DNA from: an uncultured Collinsella sp.
GTDB lineage: Bacteria; Actinomycetota; Coriobacteriia; Coriobacteriales; Coriobacteriaceae
Reading direction: 5' to 3'
NCBI GenBank assembly: GCA_937925715.1
Contig: CALAMG010000019.1
Coordinates: 1-29,042 of the forward strand
DNA length: 29,042 nucleotides
A model generated the notes under the pieces. That model ran no database searches. It had not been told where the DNA came from and saw only the letters and a list, made by a program, of their open reading frames with translations. This document shows positions 8,813-16,109 of this stretch, one piece after another; position 1 is the first letter of the stretch, and each line of letters begins with the position of its first letter. A program made the translations under genes and the position numbers.

Positions 8813-9279
8813 TCCGTCCTCTACCTGCGGCGTTGCCATCGCTGCCGAAGACGGCAATTGATTAGTTGGCACTTAGGGACGTTCCTTTTCTACCGGCAGT
8901 TTGGGACACTCCTGGCTTAGTAGTCATTGGGGACGTTCTTAAACGACTAGTCAAATAAGAGCGTCCCCAATGACTAGGTTGGGCACATTGCTTTGTGAGT
9001 TTATTCAATCTTCTTTAATAACAATTAAGTTGTTTACCTGCTTAAAGTTACTTATCATTTTTAAAAATAATGCTCGAAAAAGCGTCCGAGAAGTCGCGGG
9101 ACGGTTTTTGAGGGGTCGTTCGTCAAGCAATGTGGCAAGTTCTTGGTTAGATATTGGTCAGTTTTGGGTCAACCTTGCCAAAAGCTTGACGAATGCAGAT
9201 TTTGACGTCGACGAATGAGCACTTCAGGCAGGTTCCAAGCAAAAATCTGGGCTGATTCTCGATAATCGCCTTCAATCGT
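8813..9279. other. Gene-free AT-rich stretch between prfA and prmC
   Basis: I see no credible gene here. The frame at 8970-9218 lacks a ribosome binding site, has untypical codon use for this genome and starts inside an inverted repeat. The stretch holds that repeat (8921-8976), a related GGGACGTTC motif near 8877 and a markedly AT-rich block at about 8995-9075. TTGTTT (9030-9035) and TATCAT (9053-9058), spaced 17 bp, could form a promoter, but nothing obvious lies downstream of it except prmC 300 bp away. Confidence 0.5.
8921..8976. repeat. 21-bp near-perfect inverted repeat (REP-like)
   Basis: The arms 8921-8941 and 8956-8976 are complementary over 21 bp apart from one G-U type mismatch. 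The 14-nt loop contains the palindrome GACTAGTC. The core GGGGACGTTC recurs in variant form at about 8876-8885 and more loosely (GGGACACTC) near 8903. Clustered motifs of this type resemble REP sequences mobilised by RAYT-type transposases. That comparison is inference, and no transposase is nearby. Confidence 0.55.
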
Positions 9280-9282
9280 CCC

Positions 9283-9309
9283 TTGCCAAGCGCTGGCCTC
9301 GCGTACAAT
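9283..9309 (+). promoter_or_regulatory. Candidate promoter of prmC
   Basis: TTGCCA (9283-9288) and TACAAT (9304-9309) are separated by 15 bp, shorter than ideal. The -10 is identical to that of the strong atp promoter at 14800. A start near 9316 would leave a leader of about 40 nt before the prmC ATG. Confidence 0.4.
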
Positions 9310-9357
9310 CTGCTCCGACATTCGCGCGCCGTCCGGCGCTTAAGAGGGGAGGGCCCC

Positions 9358-10608
9358 ATGGCAAACGAGATTTGGACCATCAAGCGTTGTCTCGAGTGGA
9401 CCAAGGAGTACCTGGCCGAGCGCGGCGAGGAGCACCCCCGTCTTTCTGCCGAGTGGCTGCTGTGCGCAGCTACGGGCCTGGCGCGCATTGACCTATATAT
9501 GCGTATGGACGAGACGCTTAACGCGGCCCAGCTCGAGACCATGCATGCGGCCGTCGTTCGTCGCGCCAAAGGCGAGCCGCTACAGTACATCACCGGCAGC
9601 ACGCAGTTTCGCATGATTGACGTCGCGTGCGCTCCCGGTGTGCTCATTCCGCGCCCCGAAACCGAGATGCTCGTCGAGGAAGTCCTCAATTATCTGGATG
9701 CCGAGGTGCTGAGCCCCGAGGCTGCTGCCCGTCAGCGTGTTGAGCTGCCTTGGAACGATGAGGTCGAAGAGGCCCGCAAAGCCGAGGCGGCGCTGGCCGA
9801 CGAGCGCGCGACCGCCGAGCGTCGTGCCGCCAACCTCACGGCCGCCGACGAGGCGGCGCTGGGCGGCGATGTGCTGGGCAGCCGTGCCTATGCCGAGGAA
9901 CTGGCCGACCGCGAGGCCGAGGAAGCCGCCGCGCAGGCAGCAGAAGCCGAAGCCGCGGAAGCCGCCGAGTCCGAGCTCGACGAATACGGCATCGCCATCG
10001 AGGGTGCCGGCCAGGAGACGGCTTCAGCTCAGGATGCCGCTGCGCCTGCTCCAGCCGAGCCCCGCACTGCCCGCGTTCTCGAGGTCGGCTGCGGCACGGG
10101 CTGCATCTCGCTCTCCCTTGCCTGGGAGCGTCGCGGCCACGTTACCTGCACCGCCACCGATATCGAGCCGCGCGCCATCGATCTGGCCACCAAAAACCGC
10201 GACGCCCTCGGCCTCACGGCAGATGAGGTTGCCTTTAGCCTCACCAACCTGGTGAGTTCCATTCCCCACGACGAGTGGGGCACCTTCGACGTGCTTGTCT
10301 CCAATCCGCCCTACATTCCGACCGACGTCATGCGCTCACTGCCGCACGAGGTCAAGGACTTCGAGCCCGACCTGGCGCTTGAGGGCGGCGCCGACGGCCT
10401 CGATATCTTCCGCCGCCTGCTCAATGCGGCGCCTTACATGCTGCGCGCCGGCGGCCTGTTTGCCTGCGAGCTCTACGAGGGCGCCCTCGATGCCGCGGCC
10501 GAGCTCTGTCGCCAGGCAGGCCTTTCGGACGTGCGTATCGTCCACGACCTCACCGATCGTCCCCGCATCGTTCGAGCCATCGTCACCGAGCCCAAACAGC
10601 GTATTTAA
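9358..10608 (+). CDS. prmC: Release factor glutamine methyltransferase with a large acidic/alanine-rich insertion
   Basis: PrmC N5-methylates the glutamine of the GGQ motif in release factors, using S-adenosylmethionine. The N-terminal helical domain is residues 1-100, with the conserved IPRPETE near 100. The SAM-binding loop is EVGCGTG (242-248) and the catalytic NPPY is at 316-319. The ATG at 9358 is chosen because GAGGGGAGGG lies just upstream; longer in-frame extensions have no ribosome binding site. The protein has 416 residues against about 280 for the family. The excess is a segment of roughly 125 residues (about 112-237) between the two domains, very rich in Ala and Glu, where most PrmC proteins have 15-30 residues. 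It is in frame with typical codon use, so I do not read it as an error. Its substrate RF1 is encoded immediately upstream. Confidence 0.93.
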   Translation: MANEIWTIKRCLEWTKEYLAERGEEHPRLSAEWLLCAATGLARIDLYMRMDETLNAAQLETMHAAVVRRAKGEPLQYITGSTQFRMIDVACAPGVLIPRPETEMLVEEVLNYLDAEVLSPEAAARQRVELPWNDEVEEARKAEAALADERATAERRAANLTAADEAALGGDVLGSRAYAEELADREAEEAAAQAAEAEAAEAAESELDEYGIAIEGAGQETASAQDAAAPAPAEPRTARVLEVGCGTGCISLSLAWERRGHVTCTATDIEPRAIDLATKNRDALGLTADEVAFSLTNLVSSIPHDEWGTFDVLVSNPPYIPTDVMRSLPHEVKDFEPDLALEGGADGLDIFRRLLNAAPYMLRAGGLFACELYEGALDAAAELCRQAGLSDVRIVHDLTDRPRIVRAIVTEPKQRI

Positions 10609-10641
10609 GCTGATTAAATAGACATTTGCGCAAGTTTGTCC

Positions 10642-10674
10642 TTGCAATATACCGTAAAACTTCTACTATAGAAG
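10642..10674 (+). promoter_or_regulatory. Promoter and probable autoregulatory operator of the toxin-antitoxin pair
   Basis: TTGCAA (10642-10647) and TACTAT (10664-10669) are spaced 16 bp. A 15-bp dyad at 10660-10674 (CTTCTA, CTA, TAGAAG) covers the -10. An HTH antitoxin bound there would block the polymerase, as in other higBA-type operons. The operator role is inferred. Confidence 0.5.
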
Positions 10675-10683
10675 GAGAAAGGT

Positions 10684-11079
10684 ATGTCAAATCAGCTGCA
10701 TCGGTACCGTATCGTGCTTGATTACATTGAACCTTGGCTTGATGAGCAGGATGAAGCTACGCTGAAGCAGATTTATGCAGACCTTTTGGTGCTCGAGAAG
10801 GAAGGTCCCAGCCTTGGTCGTCCGCTGGTTGACCGCGTAAAGGGCTCGAAGCTTCATCATTTAAAGGAGCTGAGAGTGACGTCGTGTGGTGGGCAGGTGA
10901 TTCGCATCCTCTTCGCCTTTGACCCCAAGCGCCAGGCGGTATTGCTATTGGCGGGTGATAAGTCGCGAGCGGGATCGTCAAGGGCAAAATGGAACGGTTG
11001 GTATGCGATCAACATTCCAAGGGCCGAGCAAATATACCGTCGCCACGTAAGGAGGCTCGATCGAGATGGAACTGAATGA
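10684..11079 (+). CDS. RelE/HigB-type toxin of a type II toxin-antitoxin system
   Basis: This is a 131-residue basic protein of the HigB/Gp49 (phage-derived RelE-like) kind, whose relatives are mRNA interferases acting at the ribosome. Supporting features are the N-terminal helical region followed by GPSLGRPLVDRVKGSKLHHL and KELRV, then an IRILFAFDP strand and a LLLAGDKS segment. This is the usual layout of the family (substrate, KELR, FAFDP, L-L-GDK). The start has GAAGGAGA 7 nt upstream. It overlaps the following antitoxin gene by 14 nt, so the order is toxin first, as in higBA. The pair lies between prmC and sua5, splitting a housekeeping cluster. The catalytic residues are not certain from sequence alone. 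Confidence 0.82.
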   Translation: MSNQLHRYRIVLDYIEPWLDEQDEATLKQIYADLLVLEKEGPSLGRPLVDRVKGSKLHHLKELRVTSCGGQVIRILFAFDPKRQAVLLLAGDKSRAGSSRAKWNGWYAINIPRAEQIYRRHVRRLDRDGTE

Positions 11080-11368
11080 GTATATGGAATCTCGCGGGAT
11101 AACACGCGACTCCATTACCGCCGAGCAGGAGAGGACTCGCGATCGTATCGAAGCCTATAAGCTTGCTCAGATTCGCAGGTTAAAAGATCTAACACAGGCG
11201 TCGGTCGCCCAGTCGATGGGCGTTTCTCAAAAACGTGTATCCGAGCTCGAGCGTGGGGAGTTGGGTTCGATGAGGCTCGACACGCTGAGCAGGTACGCAG
11301 AGAGCCTCGGCGGAAAACTGGTTGCAAGCATCGAGTTTCCCGATCGTACCGTTACGCTTGCGCGCTAA
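11066..11368 (+). CDS. XRE-family antitoxin (HigA-like)
   Basis: The 100-residue protein carries a helix-turn-helix at about 38-64 (TQASVAQSMGVSQKRVSELE), typical of Cro/C1-type DNA-binding antitoxins. The C-terminal LGGKLVASIEFPDRTVTL is a short strand region common in these proteins, and the helical N-terminus may contact the toxin. The gene starts 14 nt before the toxin stop, implying coupled translation. It probably neutralises the RelE/HigB-like protein and represses the shared promoter at the 15-bp dyad upstream. No terminator is visible after it. The 148 bp before sua5 hold no other gene. Confidence 0.85.
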   Translation: MELNEYMESRGITRDSITAEQERTRDRIEAYKLAQIRRLKDLTQASVAQSMGVSQKRVSELERGELGSMRLDTLSRYAESLGGKLVASIEFPDRTVTLAR

Positions 11369-11516
11369 AAATCTTCAATTAACCCCCTCACTTTCACCGA
11401 CTACTAGAGCCGCTCACCAAACCAACATGCGCTCTGGGCAAATAGGTTGAATGTTTCGTGCGAGAATGCCCCACAGTAAACAAACTTGCACCGGAGCGTA
11501 AGGGGCTGGCATACAC

Positions 11517-12260
11517 ATGCAGACGGTCTATCGGGTATACGAGGGAACGCGCGAGCCGCATCGGCTTGCCGTCGAGCGCACGGCCGAGGTGCTCGGCCGC
11601 GGCGGCCTGGCCTTGATTCCGACCGAGACCGTCTACGGTGTCGCCGTGGCAGTCAACGCCTTCTCGGGCGCCGTGCCCCAAGATACAAGCGAATTCCCAT
11701 CGTGGCCGCGCGATCCGCAGGCTGCCGTCAATGGCGCCGCAGTTCCTGCGCTCGGCACCGGCTATCGCCGTATCTTCACTCTCAAGCAACGTGAGCTCAC
11801 GCAAACCGTCGCTTGGCTGGTCGATGGCGTCGAAGCACTCGACCGCTATGGCGTGGATATCCCGGAAGATGCCCGCGTACTCGCGCGACGATGCTGGCCG
11901 GGAGCCCTGACTATCGTGGTCAAGGCAGCCCCCTGCGTGCCGACCTTTATGCGCGCTGCCGACGACACCGTGGCCCTGCGCGCTTCGGCCTCTCCCGTGG
12001 TCCAAGCGCTCATCCGCGCCTGCGGCAGTCCCCTTGCCTGCACGAGCGCCAACACGCACGGCGCGCCCTCGCCGGCAAGCTTTGCCGCCGTCGAGGGTCG
12101 CATCCTGGAGGGGGTCGATGTGGCCGTCGACGCCGGTGAGACCCCGTGTCGCGACGCCTCGACCATCGTGTCGTTCCAACACGGCGGGCTCCAGATCCTG
12201 CGCCAAGGCGCACTTCCCGCATCAGAGATCGAACGGGTCCTGTCCGACCCGATGCAATAG
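11517..12260 (+). CDS. L-threonylcarbamoyladenylate synthase (Sua5/YrdC/TsaC family), divergent
   Basis: The family makes threonylcarbamoyl-AMP from threonine, bicarbonate and ATP for the t6A modification of ANN-decoding tRNAs. The 247 residues carry PTETVYG (35-41), a CWPGALTIV core and CTSAN. Odd points: about 35 residues (49-85) are inserted before the KxR motif, and the usual K-G-R-P-x-x-x-P-L stretch is altered to KQRELTQTVAWL (90-101), keeping only Lys90 and Arg92. The enzyme may still work, because the core motifs remain. The C-terminal Sua5 regulatory domain is absent, so it is the short TsaC form. The ATG at 11517 follows AAGGGG by about 10 nt. glpK begins 13 bp after its stop, suggesting co-transcription. 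prfA, prmC and this gene are common neighbours in Gram-positive genomes. Confidence 0.88.
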   Translation: MQTVYRVYEGTREPHRLAVERTAEVLGRGGLALIPTETVYGVAVAVNAFSGAVPQDTSEFPSWPRDPQAAVNGAAVPALGTGYRRIFTLKQRELTQTVAWLVDGVEALDRYGVDIPEDARVLARRCWPGALTIVVKAAPCVPTFMRAADDTVALRASASPVVQALIRACGSPLACTSANTHGAPSPASFAAVEGRILEGVDVAVDAGETPCRDASTIVSFQHGGLQILRQGALPASEIERVLSDPMQ

Positions 12261-12273
12261 AAAGGTGTAAGCG

Positions 12274-13815
12274 ATGTCGTTGAATCTGGGCAGCCTGGGC
12301 ATGGAAGATGCCTCGTTTAACTTTGGCGGTTCCTACATCATGGCGCTCGACTGCGGCACTACCTCGGTACTCGCGGCCATTGTCGACGAATACGGCTGCA
12401 TCGTTGCCCAGGCGCGTCGTAGCGTCAAAACCAGCTTCCCGCGCCCCGGCTGGGTGGAGCAGGATCCCACGGAGGTGCTTGCCAGCCAGATCGGCGTGAT
12501 GATGGAGGTTCAGTTTAAGAGCGGCATCCATTCCGATCGCATCGCCGCCATCGGCATCTCCAACCAGCGCGAGACCACGGTGGTCTGGGACCGCGTGAGC
12601 GGCCAGCCCATCTATAACGCCATCGTATGGCAGTGCCGTCGTACCGCGCCGGCGATCGACGCGTTGGTTGAACAGGGTTGCGAGGAGCTGGTGCGCTCCC
12701 GCACGGGGCTCACGCTCGACCCGTATTTCTCGGCCTCCAAGGTGCAGTGGATCCTCGACAACGTCGATGGTGCGCGTGAGAGCGCGGCGGCGGGCGACCT
12801 CATGTTCGGCACCATCGACACCTGGCTCATCTACAACCTCACCGGCGGTCAGGTCTTTGCCACCGACTACACCAATGCCAGCCGCACCGCGCTCTTTAAT
12901 ATCCATGCGCTCGATTGGGACGACGATCTGCTGGCACTTTTCGACGTCCCGCGTTCCATGATGCCCGAGGTTCGTTGGAGCTCGGGCGACTACGGCCGCG
13001 TCGCGAGCGACATCATGACCAACATGCCACCCATCATGGGCGTGGCGGGCGACCAGCAGGCGTCGCTGTTCGGCCACTGCTGCTTCCATCCCGGCCAGAC
13101 CAAAAACACCTATGGCACGGGTTGCTTTATGCTCATGAACACCGGCGACGAGATCGTCGAATCCAAGAACGGTCTGGTCTCCACGATCGGTATCGCCGCG
13201 GACGGGAAGATCAGCTATGCGCTCGAGGGCTCTATCTTTGCCGCCGGCTCAACCATGAATTGGCTGCGCAACAACATGGGCATCATCTCGAGCGTGAGCG
13301 AGTCCGCGCAACTCGCCACTTCGATCAGCGACAACGAGGGCTGCTACTTCGTCCCCGCCTTCGCAGGCCTGGGCGCTCCCTGGTGGGACCCGCATGCTCG
13401 CGGTATCGTGTGCGGCCTGACCGGCGCCTCGAGTCGCGCGACCATTGTGCGTGCGGCCTGCGAGTCCATGGCCTACCAGAGTTATGACGTACTACGCGCC
13501 ATGGAGCAGGACGTGGGACTTTCGATTGAGCGCCTGTCCGTCGATGGCGGTGCCTCGCGCAACGAGTTCATCATGCAATTCCAGGCTGATCTGCTGGATA
13601 TCCCCGTGCTGCAGTGCGAGACGGTGGAGACCACGGCGATTGGCGCCGCGTACTTGGCGGGCCTTGCTGTCGGCTATTGGGAGGATTTGGAGGAGCTGGA
13701 GCAAAACGCTCAGATCGTCAAAGTCTTCCATCCTCACATGTCCGCCGAGCGCCGTGAGAGCAACCTCGCTGGTTGGCGTGATGCCGTCAAGCGTTCGCTC
13801 AACACCGCTCAGTAG
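12274..13815 (+). CDS. glpK: Glycerol kinase
   Basis: GlpK phosphorylates glycerol to sn-glycerol 3-phosphate with ATP, the entry step for glycerol catabolism and lipid precursors. The 513 residues carry the FGGY-kinase motifs: ALDCGTTS (24-31), GWVEQDP, ISNQRETT (95-102), NAIVWQCRRT, and GDQQASLFG with the catalytic Asp260. WDPHARGIVCGLTGAS and SVDGGASRNEFIMQFQAD lie in the C-terminal half. The start at 12274 is supported by GAAAGGTG 6 nt upstream. It gives an N-terminal extension of about 20 residues before the first strand compared with E. coli GlpK. A shorter start at 12340 is possible but has no ribosome binding site. No glycerol facilitator or GlpD gene is in the window. It is probably co-transcribed with the sua5-like gene. 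Confidence 0.95.
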   Translation: MSLNLGSLGMEDASFNFGGSYIMALDCGTTSVLAAIVDEYGCIVAQARRSVKTSFPRPGWVEQDPTEVLASQIGVMMEVQFKSGIHSDRIAAIGISNQRETTVVWDRVSGQPIYNAIVWQCRRTAPAIDALVEQGCEELVRSRTGLTLDPYFSASKVQWILDNVDGARESAAAGDLMFGTIDTWLIYNLTGGQVFATDYTNASRTALFNIHALDWDDDLLALFDVPRSMMPEVRWSSGDYGRVASDIMTNMPPIMGVAGDQQASLFGHCCFHPGQTKNTYGTGCFMLMNTGDEIVESKNGLVSTIGIAADGKISYALEGSIFAAGSTMNWLRNNMGIISSVSESAQLATSISDNEGCYFVPAFAGLGAPWWDPHARGIVCGLTGASSRATIVRAACESMAYQSYDVLRAMEQDVGLSIERLSVDGGASRNEFIMQFQADLLDIPVLQCETVETTAIGAAYLAGLAVGYWEDLEELEQNAQIVKVFHPHMSAERRESNLAGWRDAVKRSLNTAQ

Positions 13816-13938
13816 GGTTGCGACGAGCTGCTCGATACAACAAACCGTTAAACTTATGCACGGCGCGAGGCAACAATGTCGCCAGGCGTCTTGTCAGCAA
13901 GGCCATCTTCCGGCCGCAACGAAAGGGGCAATCAACCC

Positions 13939-14586
13939 ATGACCGTCACCTACGATACGTCCCGCGTGACGCTTGTCGACCATCCGCTCGTCCAGCACAA
14001 GCTGTCGATCCTGCGCGACAAGAGCACCGGCACCAACCAGTTCCGCCAGCTCGTGCGCGAGCTTGCGCTCTTTGACGGCTACGAGGCCATGCGCGACCTG
14101 CCCATGGAAGACGTCGAGGTCGAGACCCCCATCACCACCGCAACGTTTAAGCAGCTCGCCGGCAAAAAGCTCGCCATCGTTCCCATCCTGCGCGCGGGCC
14201 TCGGCATGGTCGATGGCATCCTCGACTTGGTACCCTCCGCTCGCGTGGGCCACATCGGTATGGAGCGCGACGAGGTTACTCACGAGCCGCATGAGTATTA
14301 CTGCAAGATGCCCAAGGATATCGATCAGCGCATCTGCCTGGTTGTCGACCCCATGCTCGCCACGGGCGGTTCGGCCGAGATGGCCATCAGCTACCTGCGC
14401 GAGCGCGGTGTCAAGGATATCCGCATGCTGTGTATCGTCGCCGCGCCCGAGGGCCTCAAGTCACTGACCGAAAAGGACCCCGACGTACATATTTATACGT
14501 GCGCCATCGACGACCATCTCAACGAGGCCGCCTACATCGTTCCCGGCCTGGGCGACGCCGGCGACCGCATTTACGGCACGCTGTAA
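13939..14586 (+). CDS. upp: Uracil phosphoribosyltransferase
   Basis: Upp makes UMP from uracil and PRPP in pyrimidine salvage. The 215-residue length is close to the family norm (about 208). Visible motifs are STGTNQFRQLVRELA near the N-terminus, VPILRAGLGMVDG, the PRPP-binding loop VVDPMLATGGSAEMA (135-149) and the C-terminal PGLGDAGDRIYGT uracil-binding segment. The ATG at 13939 is chosen because GAAAGGGG lies 10 nt upstream and the protein then begins at the family's usual position. The in-frame ATG at 13876 has no such site. It lies just before the atp operon, the arrangement seen in many Gram-positive genomes. No convincing promoter was found in the 123 bp after glpK. Confidence 0.96.
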   Translation: MTVTYDTSRVTLVDHPLVQHKLSILRDKSTGTNQFRQLVRELALFDGYEAMRDLPMEDVEVETPITTATFKQLAGKKLAIVPILRAGLGMVDGILDLVPSARVGHIGMERDEVTHEPHEYYCKMPKDIDQRICLVVDPMLATGGSAEMAISYLRERGVKDIRMLCIVAAPEGLKSLTEKDPDVHIYTCAIDDHLNEAAYIVPGLGDAGDRIYGTL

Positions 14587-14628
14587 TCTCTGGGCCATAC
14601 CGGCTAACGTCAAAAATACGAAGAAATG

Positions 14629-14684
14629 GTGCGCGCGGGCGAGCAAAAGACGTCCGCGCGCACTCCTGTTAACGGACGTTTTGC
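14629..14684 (+). promoter_or_regulatory. Two mutually exclusive hairpins downstream of upp
   Basis: Hairpin A pairs GTGCGCGCGG (14629-14638) with 14654-14663. Hairpin B pairs 14643-14656 with CGGACGTTTTGC (14673-14684), with a 2-nt bulge. The right arm of A overlaps the left arm of B, so only one can form. Either may end upp transcripts. A switch function is speculation, because the atp promoter lies about 100 bp further on. Confidence 0.4.
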
Positions 14685-14777
14685 GCTGAGGGGTTCGAAA
14701 AAACGTATTACCGTACCCGCGGCATAAAGAAGGCCTTAAGAAAACGTACAGGTGCGTATTAACCGTTTGTTTTACGG

Positions 14778-14805
14778 TTGTACTTTAGCGATTGGCTCGT
14801 ACAAT
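14778..14805 (+). promoter_or_regulatory. Promoter of the ATP synthase operon
   Basis: TTGTAC (14778-14783) and TACAAT (14800-14805) are separated by 16 bp, both close to consensus, in an AT-rich stretch. A start near 14812 leaves a leader of about 55 nt before the first gene. It rules out the in-frame TTG at 14792 as a start, because that codon lies within the promoter. Confidence 0.65.
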
Positions 14806-14866
14806 AGTCACCAATGTTTGGCGGGAACTGTTCTGTGAGGCGTTAAAAAGGAAAGTGAGGACGCCA

Positions 14867-15178
14867 GTGTTTCAGATAGCCGATCTGCTCGCTATCGTTG
14901 CAGGTGCCATCGCGGGCGCAATTGCCTTCCTTCCCTTTGTCTTTACGCTCAAGCCGGTTCTTGACGATAAGCAGAATGCGGACATGCTCAAGGGTATGGT
15001 GAGTCTGGCGGTCTCGGCAGTCGCCCTGCTCGTCTTTACCTTGGTTGTGTTTGCGTTGTTCGGAGAGGCATTTCGCATGTTCCTCCTGGGCGAGGCGATC
15101 GGCTTCGTGGTCTTTATGGCCGCCTGCACGGTTCGCGTCGCCAAGGCGCTGCGAGATCCTCATGAGGTCGAAAGGTAA
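14867..15178 (+). CDS. AtpI-like small membrane protein, first gene of the atp operon
   Basis: The protein has 103 residues with three predicted membrane helices (about 6-29, 46-70 and 72-92) and a short basic C-terminus. Position and topology fit AtpI, a helper in c-ring assembly and possibly Mg2+ supply, but I see no diagnostic motif, so the call rests on context. The GTG at 14867 is preferred because GTGAGG lies 6 nt upstream (14855-14860). The in-frame GTG at 14855 has a poorly spaced site, and the TTG at 14792 overlaps the promoter. The family usually has about 120 residues and four helices, so this one is short. atpB begins 3 bp after the stop. Confidence 0.65.
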   Translation: MFQIADLLAIVAGAIAGAIAFLPFVFTLKPVLDDKQNADMLKGMVSLAVSAVALLVFTLVVFALFGEAFRMFLLGEAIGFVVFMAACTVRVAKALRDPHEVER

Positions 15179-15181
15179 GTC

Positions 15182-15985
15182 GTGGAAATTTTTGAAAAGC
15201 TGCCTGATGAGATTAATCATCTGGTCAGCGAGTTCAGCTCCACCCCTGTCGTGGGCGATCTGAGCTGCGGCATCACGCAGTACTCGTTTTGGCTGATCGT
15301 CTCCACGATCGTGCTCCTGATCGTCCTGGCCGTGTTCAAGAAGAAGCAGACCCTAGTTCCCAAGGGCTTCTTCGTCAACGGTTTCGAGTACATCATCGAG
15401 TACGTCGAGAACGATATCGGCAAGGGCGTCGTGGGTGAGAACTGGAAGAAGCACTTCCCGTTCCTGTGCTCGCTTTTCCTGTTCATCCTGATCAATAACA
15501 TGATCGGCCTGATCCCGGGAATGAAGCCCGGCACCGGCGCAATCGGCTCCACCGCCGCGCTCGCCATCTTCGCCTTCGTGTACTTCATCTACTACGGATG
15601 CAAGGCTCACGGCGTGATCGGCTACATCAAGAGCCTCGCCCCGCAGGGCGTGAGCTTCCCGATGAACGTGCTTGTGTGGGTCGTCGAACTTTTCTCGACC
15701 TTCCTGCGCCTCATCACGCTCGCCGTCCGTCTGTTCTGCAACATGTTCGCAGGACACGTGGTCATGGGCTCGTTCGCCATCATGGCGAGCATGTTCATGC
15801 AGCCGCTGCTTCAGCAGGTTTCCGCGGCCCACGCCGTCGGCGCCCTGCCTTCGCTGGCCTGGCTTGCCATCCTCATCCTGATCTATGCGATCGAGCTTGT
15901 GGTCGGCGCCATCCAGGCTTACGTCTTCACGGTCCTTACCGCCGTGTATGTCTCCGAGGCAGAGGAGGTCGCGGAGGAGGAGTAA
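15182..15985 (+). CDS. atpB: ATP synthase Fo subunit a
   Basis: Subunit a forms the two proton half-channels beside the c-ring in the membrane. The 267 residues contain several hydrophobic helices. The essential arginine is Arg183 in ITLAVRLFCNMFAGH, aligned with the RLFGNM motif of E. coli. The preceding NVLVWVVELFSTFLR and the last helix ELVVGAIQAYVFTVLTAVYV match the family. The C-terminus is acidic (SEAEEVAEEE). The GTG start at 15182 follows GAAAGG at the end of the atpI-like gene. The 124 bp before atpE hold a GC-rich imperfect stem (about 16025-16056) but no gene. Confidence 0.95.
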   Translation: MEIFEKLPDEINHLVSEFSSTPVVGDLSCGITQYSFWLIVSTIVLLIVLAVFKKKQTLVPKGFFVNGFEYIIEYVENDIGKGVVGENWKKHFPFLCSLFLFILINNMIGLIPGMKPGTGAIGSTAALAIFAFVYFIYYGCKAHGVIGYIKSLAPQGVSFPMNVLVWVVELFSTFLRLITLAVRLFCNMFAGHVVMGSFAIMASMFMQPLLQQVSAAHAVGALPSLAWLAILILIYAIELVVGAIQAYVFTVLTAVYVSEAEEVAEEE

Positions 15986-16109
15986 TCTTCCGTTCGCGCC
16001 TTAAAGGTAAGGCAATTCGTTAAACCGCCGGTGCCCGTACCCATGGAGCCCGGCAGTTATAAAAAGGTTATCCTGCGTGAAATAAGACACGCACGACAAA
16101 GGAGGAATC

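Noticed and set aside
8970..9218. 82-codon frame in the prfA-prmC gap
   Set aside because: It starts inside the right arm of an inverted repeat, has no ribosome binding site and shows AT-rich codons unlike the genome.
9283..9357. N-terminal extension of PrmC
   Set aside because: No ribosome binding site for the upstream start, while GAGGGGAGGG precedes the ATG at 9358. The extra residues are not family-like.
14792..14866. Upstream in-frame TTG extension of the AtpI-like protein
   Set aside because: The codon lies between the -35 and -10 of the atp promoter, so it would not be in the transcript.
15986..16109. GC-rich imperfect stem between atpB and atpE, considered as a terminator or riboswitch
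   Set aside because: Pairing is short with a large loop and no T run. At most it may affect mRNA processing before atpE.
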